Shown: piece by piece, positions 58,372 to 64,000 of the stretch
How the letters are laid out: each line of letters starts with the position of its first letter
Position numbering within the stretch: the first letter of the stretch is position 1
Assembly (NCBI GenBank): GCA_020633205.1
Contig: JACKEB010000021.1
Span: 181,538 to 245,537 of the forward strand
Length of the DNA: 64,000 nucleotides
Source of the DNA: Polyangiaceae bacterium
GTDB lineage: Bacteria > Myxococcota_A > Polyangia > Polyangiales > Polyangiaceae
Direction: 5' to 3'
The notes under the pieces: generated by a model
Database searches by the model: none
The model's input: the letters and a program-made list of their open reading frames with translations, nothing else
What the model was told of the DNA's origin: nothing
Made by a program: the position numbers and the translations under genes

Positions 58372-59751
58372 TCAGTACTGGCGCTTGCTGATGCGGGGTG
58401 CTGCGAAGTCAGGCGTCGCCTGCTGCAGGCGTTCGTAGAGCTTTACCATCGGCGCTAAGCGCGCTTCGTCGCCGGCCAGATCCTGCTGTTCTCCAGGATC
58501 CTTCGCGAGATCGAAGAGCAACGGTTGCCTATCTGTCTCGGTAACGATGAGCTTTAGATCCCCATGGATTAGCGCCCGACGTCGCGGGCTTTGATCGGTG
58601 TAGGGCATGTCGATCACGATGTCGCGCTGGGGCGGCGCGGTCTCGCCTTTGAGTTCAGGGACGAGGCTCGTGCCGTGAAGCCCCTCCGGCGTGGGTACGC
58701 CCATTAGCTCCAGTAGCGTCGGTGCTACGTCGACGTGGCTCCTTCGGGTGTCGATGCGCCGCGCCTTCACTCCGGGCACCCGCAACATCAGCGGCACTCG
58801 AGTGGTCACGTCGTAGAGCAAAAAGCCGTGTTCAAAGTAGCTTTTGTGCTCTCCGAACGCCTCGCCGTGGTCGGCGGTGAGCACCACCGCGGTGTGCTTG
58901 CCCCAGGGCTGGTTGTCCACGTAATCGAGCAAGCGCCCAATCTGAGCGTCGGTGTGAAGCACCTCGCCGTCGTACTGATTGCGTAGCCCCTGACCGACGT
59001 CGCTGAGCTTCGTTCCCGGAGGGATCGGCTCCACTCCGTCGGCATATGGGTTGCCCTTGAAGGGCTCCTGTTCGGGGTGCCTGACGTAGGAGAAGTGCGG
59101 GTCCATGAAGTGTACCCAGGCGAAGAAGCGCTGATCTGGCTTCTCCTTCGCGTGCGCGCCGAGCTCTTCCATCAACATGTCGGCGAGCTTTGGGTCGACG
59201 ACGGCGCCTTCTCGCGCCGGATTGAGCACGATTCGAGGGAACACCTTCCAAGCGTCGAATCCTTGATTGATTCCGGTATCCCCGAGGAAGTAGACGTGGC
59301 CGTGTACGCCGATGCTGAAGAGCCCCGCCTGCTTGATGTGCTCTGCGATGAAGTCTGCTTCCGGCAGGAAAGAACTCGTGGCGCGTCCGTCGCGGGGAAG
59401 CTCTGAGGGGTAGCGGCCGGCCATCAAGCCACCTAGCGACATCGAGGTGTAGCTCGAGAGCGCGTAGGCGTGGCTGTACATCACGCTCTGCTTGGAGAAG
59501 CGTGTGATGTTGGGGGCGGTGTTGCGCGGGTAGCCGAGCCAGGGCCCGTCGGCGCGCAGCGCATCGACGCTGATCAGGAGGACGTTCAGAGGCGGGAGCG
59601 CTGCCCGCGGCGGCGGCTTTGGGACTACCGAAGCGCTGGGTGGGCTCGAGCTCGCGGCCTTGATCGCGGGCTCTGACGGCTGCTCCTTGTTGCACGCGGT
59701 GAGCGCAACGACGCAGGCTAGGGGGAGAGTGGTGGCCAGTCGTCGCGGCAT
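58372..59751 (-). CDS. Lipoprotein of the sulfatase/alkaline-phosphatase superfamily without the formylglycine motif
   Basis: 459 residues from ATG 59751 (RLATTLPLACVVALTAC, lipobox LTAC, Cys20); open frame upstream is ignored. Sulfatase fold: NVLLISVDALRADG (Asp63 metal ligand), HFMDPHFSY, VVLTADHGEAFGEH (metal-binding Asp/His), YFEHGFLLYDVTTRVPLMLR, HVDVAPTLLELMGVP. The activation site of sulfatases (C/S-x-P-S-R) aligns with Thr102 in SYTSMSLGGLMAGRYP, so it cannot be converted to formylglycine. Thr102 could serve as nucleophile, as in phosphoglycerol/phosphoethanolamine transferases of the same superfamily. Lipidated, so probably acts on envelope substrates. Same strand as the PHP gene upstream, with 128 bases between them. 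Confidence 0.87.
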   Translation of the reverse strand: MPRRLATTLPLACVVALTACNKEQPSEPAIKAASSSPPSASVVPKPPPRAALPPLNVLLISVDALRADGPWLGYPRNTAPNITRFSKQSVMYSHAYALSSYTSMSLGGLMAGRYPSELPRDGRATSSFLPEADFIAEHIKQAGLFSIGVHGHVYFLGDTGINQGFDAWKVFPRIVLNPAREGAVVDPKLADMLMEELGAHAKEKPDQRFFAWVHFMDPHFSYVRHPEQEPFKGNPYADGVEPIPPGTKLSDVGQGLRNQYDGEVLHTDAQIGRLLDYVDNQPWGKHTAVVLTADHGEAFGEHKSYFEHGFLLYDVTTRVPLMLRVPGVKARRIDTRRSHVDVAPTLLELMGVPTPEGLHGTSLVPELKGETAPPQRDIVIDMPYTDQSPRRRALIHGDLKLIVTETDRQPLLFDLAKDPGEQQDLAGDEARLAPMVKLYERLQQATPDFAAPRISKRQY

Positions 59752-59843
59752 GCGACGTTGTACGATCAAGCCACCTGTCGGGGGAAAAACCCGGCAGAAA
59801 TAGCGGAATTTTGGGCCGCAGCCGTGGGTTTGGCTGCGGTTGA

Positions 59844-59859
59844 CCTCCCCCCCAAAAAT
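59844..59859 (-). repeat. T/G-run motif, copy d
   Basis: ATTTTTGGGGGGGAGG on the minus strand, 20 bases beyond the stop of the PHP-domain gene; identical over 16 bases to the copy at 31060-31075. Confidence 0.5.
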
Positions 59860-59879
59860 GGGACGCCTGGGAGGTGAAC

Positions 59880-62534
59880 TCAGCCGCCCAGGGGTTCCGC
59901 ACCCGAGAAAATCGGGTTCGAGACGGCAAACGCGTCGCGACCCGGGTGCAGCGGCGAGAGGTCGTCGGTGCCCTTTGCGTGGAACACCACCCAGCTGCGC
60001 CCCGCGTTGGCGTCGAAGTCCACGTGCACCACGTTGACGTAACGGTGTCCGGTGCCGCTGCCCATGGGCAGCAGTGCTTGCTCGTCCACGGTCACCCCAT
60101 TCACGATCACCTCGAGGGTGGTCGCGTCGTACCAGCTCGGCGACTGCACGGTGACTGTGAAATCGGCGCTTGTTTCCGTGATCGTTTCGCCTGGCTTGGC
60201 GCCACCCGGGCCAACCACGGTCATCAGTAGCCCGCCACTGATCGTCGTGTTGCCGCTCGCCACCGCGTCTCGCACGCTGTTGATGGTGAGCTGCTTCGGA
60301 TCGTCGAACCCGAAGTCGATGCAAGTCCGTGGATAGCCGACGGGAGAGGTGCGGAGCTTGTGGCTGTCCGAGCTGCCGACGGCCCAGAAGGTGTAGCCAT
60401 GGTTCAACAGCGCGAACCAGTCGCCGACGCTCTTGTCACGGTTGTCATCGAAGCTCGAGTCGTTGAAGACCTCGATGGCGTCGAAGTTCGTGCTCCAGAG
60501 GTTGGCGGTCTTGCCCGCGCCGGTGGTGCGATCGAAGCGCGCGCTGCTGAAGTAAGCGCCGAAGCCGCCGCCGCTCGGATGGTTGATGATGAAGACCGGA
60601 TCCTCGGGGAGATTCTGCACGTTGTCGAACATCTGTGGCGGTTCCAGACCGACCCACTCCACCGCGCCGTTGTTGACCTGATCAGGCTTCGGCAGGAGTG
60701 GCACCACACCGAAGTGGCCCCAGCTGAAGGTCGTGAGCTCTTGGCTCGGCATCCCGAAAGCCCAGTCCGTCATACCCAGGCTCTCCACGACCGGCCCGAA
60801 GTCAACGACCCACTCGTGTTCGCTGGAGACGGGGATCTCCAAGCCATCGGCGATCGCGCTCTTCACCTTCTCCACGATGGGGTCGTGGGAGTCTGCGCTC
60901 TGCGCGGAGTGAATATGGAAATCGGCGCACATGATCCCCGTGGAATCAACACTGTGCTCTAGGCTGGCTGCCACCTGGGCGGTCTCTCCGGCGTTCACGC
61001 TGATTGTCGTGTCGGAGATCTCCCACTCACCGCCGTGGCTCACGATCACCCGATGCTCCCCAGGGGGAACGAGCAGCGTCGCGTCGCCGTTCATCGCGAA
61101 GTGCTGGTGGAGGCGACCATTTGCTTCATCGGCCACACCAAAGCTCTCCGGCCACGAGGGAGGCGCGCTGGTTGGGATCACTTGGATGCGTACCGGCATC
61201 GGGGCGTTCTGTGCGGCGTCCGTAGCGACGACGTGGATCGCGCCGGTCGCAGCAAAGCTCAGGTCTTGGCTGCTGACTCCCGCACCGACGTTGGTTCCGC
61301 CGGGCAATGCATAGCCGAGTTTTTGGGGGGTGAGGGTCGCTCCAGTGTCCGGCGGAACGTGAATCGTATAGCTGCCATCGCTCGCGCTCTTGGTGCGTGA
61401 GAGGTAGCTGCCATCGGCTGCCGTGGCGTGAACCCACGCGTCCGCGACGGGCCCACCAGAGGAGTCCAGCACCTGGCCGCTCACCGCTTGCCACGCGGTG
61501 TCGCCGTCCACGCGCCGAATGGCTTCTCGCAGCCCGTCGTAGTCTGGGCCGCCGCCGATCACCTCCACGTGGTCATTCCAGGTGATGCCACAGGCATCTG
61601 CCGCGAACCCGGGACCAGTGAAGTATTGAAAGCCGCTGATCTCCAGGTTCGTGTTGAGCTTTTTTCCGTGGGGCAAGCGCCACGCGAAGTTGAACGCGCC
61701 GCTCACGAAACCTGCCCAGGGGATCTCCCCGTTAGCCGACGAGAAGCCGCTGCCTTCCGTGGCGAATTGATTGTGATTCTGCTGGAAAAAACCATGCATT
61801 TCGTCGGTGACGCTGCCGATCGCGAACTCGATGGGGTCCGACGTCGGGTTCGCGATCCCCAGGCGGATATCGAGCTTCTCCGCGCCGGGCTCGAGCACGT
61901 AGTCGTAGGCGGCGTCGACATCGTATCTGCGTGGAAACAGCGCGGCGAGAGAGCCGTTCAGGAACGGGATCGCCTCCAGCGGACCTGTGACGCGCACCAC
62001 GGCGGCGTTGCCGTCGCTGCCGTCGTTGATCACGCTGACGCTCGTCGGGTTGATCATCTGTATCGAGAGCGCCATCAACGTCTCGACGTAGTTCGAGCGA
62101 CCCAGAGGGCGCCCATCGTCGCCAACTTGATCGACGGCCAGGATCTCTCCTCCGAAGCGGGCATAGCCATCGCTCAACCCCTTGTCCTCGATCGTCACCG
62201 CGATCTTGTCGTTGGCGAGCACGTAGTCGCCCACGTTGATGCGCTGCCGTCCGTGAGCCGGTTGAACTATTTGCGCGGCGTCGGTGATTCGTCCGGCGCG
62301 GGCTTGGCTCGCTGCTTTGGCACCGTAGACGTCGGCGTGCCCTGTCGCGTCTCCGACCTCGAAGCTGGTGGGGCAGTTGGTCGTGCCGCCGGTCCCTCCG
62401 CTGCCCGCAGTTCCGCCAGCGCCCCCGCTAGCCAGGGGCTGCTTAGTCTCCTCCGTGTCACTGCAAGCGGCAGCCGCGACAACGCTCAGTGACGTGAGAA
62501 CCCAAGTCGCCAACCCCAAGCGATGTAAACGCAT
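59880..62534 (-). CDS. PHP-domain (CehA/McbA-type) lipoprotein
   Basis: 884 residues. Signal MRLHRLGLATWVLTSLSVVA then AAAC; lipidated Cys followed by a Gly/Thr-rich linker (GGAGGTAGSGGTGGTT). Two beta-rich regions (about 60-370) precede a carboxypeptidase-regulatory-like domain (VSGQVLDSSGGPVADAWVHA; SYTIHVPPDTGATLTPQKLG). The PHP metallo-hydrolase domain starts at about 535: ADFHIHSAQSADSHDP (HxH), SSEHEWVVDFGP, INHPSGGGF and GSSDSHKLRTSP, a metal-ligand set like the CehA/McbA family. Expected to be exposed on the cell surface or in the periplasm and to hydrolyse a phosphoester or other bond; substrate unknown. Confidence 0.87.
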   Translation of the reverse strand: MRLHRLGLATWVLTSLSVVAAAACSDTEETKQPLASGGAGGTAGSGGTGGTTNCPTSFEVGDATGHADVYGAKAASQARAGRITDAAQIVQPAHGRQRINVGDYVLANDKIAVTIEDKGLSDGYARFGGEILAVDQVGDDGRPLGRSNYVETLMALSIQMINPTSVSVINDGSDGNAAVVRVTGPLEAIPFLNGSLAALFPRRYDVDAAYDYVLEPGAEKLDIRLGIANPTSDPIEFAIGSVTDEMHGFFQQNHNQFATEGSGFSSANGEIPWAGFVSGAFNFAWRLPHGKKLNTNLEISGFQYFTGPGFAADACGITWNDHVEVIGGGPDYDGLREAIRRVDGDTAWQAVSGQVLDSSGGPVADAWVHATAADGSYLSRTKSASDGSYTIHVPPDTGATLTPQKLGYALPGGTNVGAGVSSQDLSFAATGAIHVVATDAAQNAPMPVRIQVIPTSAPPSWPESFGVADEANGRLHQHFAMNGDATLLVPPGEHRVIVSHGGEWEISDTTISVNAGETAQVAASLEHSVDSTGIMCADFHIHSAQSADSHDPIVEKVKSAIADGLEIPVSSEHEWVVDFGPVVESLGMTDWAFGMPSQELTTFSWGHFGVVPLLPKPDQVNNGAVEWVGLEPPQMFDNVQNLPEDPVFIINHPSGGGFGAYFSSARFDRTTGAGKTANLWSTNFDAIEVFNDSSFDDNRDKSVGDWFALLNHGYTFWAVGSSDSHKLRTSPVGYPRTCIDFGFDDPKQLTINSVRDAVASGNTTISGGLLMTVVGPGGAKPGETITETSADFTVTVQSPSWYDATTLEVIVNGVTVDEQALLPMGSGTGHRYVNVVHVDFDANAGRSWVVFHAKGTDDLSPLHPGRDAFAVSNPIFSGAEPLGG

Positions 62535-62645
62535 GGTGTCAATTGTGTCACGAAATGGCCGCTTTGTGACGAATGCGTGTCGGTGGCGGGCGGCTTTGGC
62601 GCTTAAGGCTCACCGCACCCCGCAAAAAGAAAGACAGCGCAGAGC

Positions 62646-63764
62646 TCAGTGCCCAAACGTGCGTCGAATGACCGCGATCACTTCGTCCTGCTCGGCGTCA
62701 GTCATCGCCGAGCCGCTGGGAAGGCAGAGCCCTGTCTCGAAGAGAGCACGGCTTACGGAGCCCCCAACGGCGCGGCAGGTAGCGAAGATGGGTTGAAGGT
62801 GCATCGGCTTCCAGAGTGGGCGGGCTTCGATCTCCACGCCTTCCAGGGCTAGCCGAGCTCGCTCGCGTTCCTCGGGGGTTGCGAACGTGAGGCAGCTCAG
62901 CCAACGCGTGGAGTCCCAGCCGTCGGGCTCTGGCATGAAGCCAACGCCTGGCAGGTCCTTCAATCCGTCCACGTAGCGCTGAAAGATGCTGCGTCGCTTC
63001 GCGACGCGTTGCCCAAGCTGCCGCAGCTGACCCCGCCCAACGGCCGCAAGCAGGTTGGAGAGCCGGTAGTTGTAGCCGATATGGGAGTGCTCGTAGTGGG
63101 GCGCGGGATCCCTGGCTTGGGTCGCCAGGAAGCGGGCCTTTTGAATCCGCGCGGCATCGCCTCCACAGAGCGCTCCACCTCCGCTGGTCGTGATGATCTT
63201 GTTGCCGTTGAACGAGAAGGCGCTCAGGTCGCCAAAGCTCCCGGCGGGCCGCCCGTGATACGTCGCCCCCAGCGCTTCCGCGGCATCCTCTAGGATGGGC
63301 ACCTCGAAACGTTTACATGCCACCTGCAAGCGCTCGTAGTCGGCACATTGCCCGTACAGGTCCACGGCGAGGACGGCCTTCGGGAGCTTGCCACGTTCCG
63401 CGCAGCGTTCGAGCTCCTCGGCTACGAGGTCGGGATCGATGTTCCAGGTCGTGCGATCGCTATCAATGAAGACCGGTTCCGCGCCGATGTAGCTCACCGC
63501 GTTGGCGGTGGCGGCGAAGGTGAAGCTCGACACCAGCACGCTGTCGCCTGCTTCGACGCCGAGGAGCATCAGTCCGAGGTGGAGCGCCGCTGTTCCGCTG
63601 GAGAGGGCGGCCACGTGGGCCGTGCCGGTCTGCTGGGCTAGTTCGTGCTCGAACGCGTCCACGTGTGGCCCGAGGGGTGCGATCCAGTTCGAGTCGAAGG
63701 CGTCCAACAAGAGCTGACGCTCGTCGGGGCCCATGTGGGGAGGGGAGAGATAGAGACGGGGCAT
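62646..63764 (-). CDS. DegT/DnrJ/EryC1/StrS-family aminotransferase
   Basis: 372 residues. PLP-dependent enzyme that aminates keto-sugar nucleotides. Seen: SPPHMGPDERQLLLDAFDSN with NWIAPLGPHVDAFE (family start), ALSSGTAALHLGLMLLGV, FTFAATANAVSYIGAEPVFI, DLYGQCADYERL, ILEDAAEALGATYHGRPAG, and SFNGNKIITTSGGG with the PLP Lys. The pattern is like PglE/PerA-type transaminases for 4-keto sugars. Together with the CDP-glucose dehydratase and the glycosyltransferase it points to a deoxyamino-sugar surface glycan. The upstream divergent glycosyltransferase is 99 bases away. Confidence 0.94.
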   Translation of the reverse strand: MPRLYLSPPHMGPDERQLLLDAFDSNWIAPLGPHVDAFEHELAQQTGTAHVAALSSGTAALHLGLMLLGVEAGDSVLVSSFTFAATANAVSYIGAEPVFIDSDRTTWNIDPDLVAEELERCAERGKLPKAVLAVDLYGQCADYERLQVACKRFEVPILEDAAEALGATYHGRPAGSFGDLSAFSFNGNKIITTSGGGALCGGDAARIQKARFLATQARDPAPHYEHSHIGYNYRLSNLLAAVGRGQLRQLGQRVAKRRSIFQRYVDGLKDLPGVGFMPEPDGWDSTRWLSCLTFATPEERERARLALEGVEIEARPLWKPMHLQPIFATCRAVGGSVSRALFETGLCLPSGSAMTDAEQDEVIAVIRRTFGH

Positions 63765-63863
63765 GAGAGTGAAGGAGTCTAGCCTGGGGACCAGATGCTT
63801 TGGGGGGCTCCAAAGTTCACACGGGGGTTGCGGAACTGTCCCGAGTGTGGCGAGTTGCGTTCG

Positions 63864-64000
63864 ATGAGCCTGAGTGTGGGTGTGGTCGTACCGAACTTTC
63901 GAGGCGGGCGGTTCCTTCGCGAGTGCCTGGATAGCCTACTGGCTCAGGATTACCCCGAGCTTCAGATCGTGGTCATGGATGGGGGATCGGATGACGATTC
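63864..64000 (+). CDS. Family 2 glycosyltransferase, 5' end only
   Basis: 45 residues up to the window edge. MSLSVGVVVPNFRGGRFLRE then CLDSLLAQDYPELQIVVMDG and GSDDDS are the N-terminal GT-A signature of family 2 glycosyltransferases (VxVxxPxYN...L...l.Si..Q.y...EiivvDggS.D.t), with DGGSDD binding the nucleotide sugar. The ATG at 63864 is supported by the family start; the gene continues beyond 64000. It probably adds a sugar to the glycan made by the neighbouring genes. Confidence 0.85.
   Translation, partial: MSLSVGVVVPNFRGGRFLRECLDSLLAQDYPELQIVVMDGGSDDD

Overview
The window is high-GC DNA (roughly two thirds G+C by eye) with dense, mostly housekeeping gene content. Hanks-type Ser/Thr kinases, an NtrC-type sigma-54 activator, a bactofilin, a PilZ protein, many lipoproteins with Gly/Ser/Pro-rich linkers and an LPS-transport outer-membrane protein together point to a Gram-negative myxobacterium-like organism (Myxococcota, probably Polyangia). 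That assignment is inferred from gene content; no rRNA gene is present to confirm it. I saw no tRNA, rRNA, CRISPR array, insertion sequence or prophage.

Layout. 1-3382: 5' part of gltB (minus). 3918-9251: lipoproteins, a Tat-exported SRPBCC protein, a bactofilin and secreted proteins of unknown function. 9290-15520: LptD-like protein, response regulator-diguanylate cyclase overlapping an NtrC-type regulator, and a TolC-family protein. 15537-23523: metG, a giant Lys-rich protein with a degenerate Fic domain, map with a lipoprotein gene, and a secreted protein. 23634-26759: NifU-like protein, then rpsP-khpA-rimM-trmD-SPOUT methyltransferase. 26895-33663: surface lipoprotein, a 1.46 kb gene-poor stretch, TPR protein, LpxL-like acyltransferase, DUF72 protein and a shortened gamma-glutamyltransferase-like protein. 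33849-39508 (minus): rpmB, membrane protein, N-formylglutamate amidohydrolase-like protein, xerD and trpGDC. 39622-44828: PilZ protein, single-pass membrane protein, CBS/CorC-family protein, FliK-C-like protein, truB. 45529-54885: two Ser/Thr kinases, a hybrid histidine kinase, and gatCA with a GNAT gene. 55175-57169: rpsB-tsf. 57293-64000: an apparent surface-polysaccharide region (CDP-glucose 4,6-dehydratase, alkaline-phosphatase-superfamily lipoprotein, PHP/CehA-type lipoprotein, DegT aminotransferase, start of a family 2 glycosyltransferase).

How the genes work together. The translation genes (metG, map, rpsP, rimM, trmD, rpmB, truB, gatCA, rpsB, tsf) are scattered between signalling and envelope genes. 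c-di-GMP appears twice: an apparently active GGEEF enzyme (11345-12427) and a PilZ receptor (39622-39939). Envelope functions include LptD, LpxL-like, TolC and the sugar genes at the right end.

Most unusual features: several proteins keep a recognisable fold but lack canonical catalytic residues (Fic H to F; sulfatase-fold protein without the Cys/Ser-x-Pro-x-Arg motif; NifU-like domain with one Cys; histidine kinase without normal G boxes; compressed gamma-glutamyltransferase), and several intergenic regions carry unrelated tandem repeats that share a 17-18 nt period, mostly upstream of genes.
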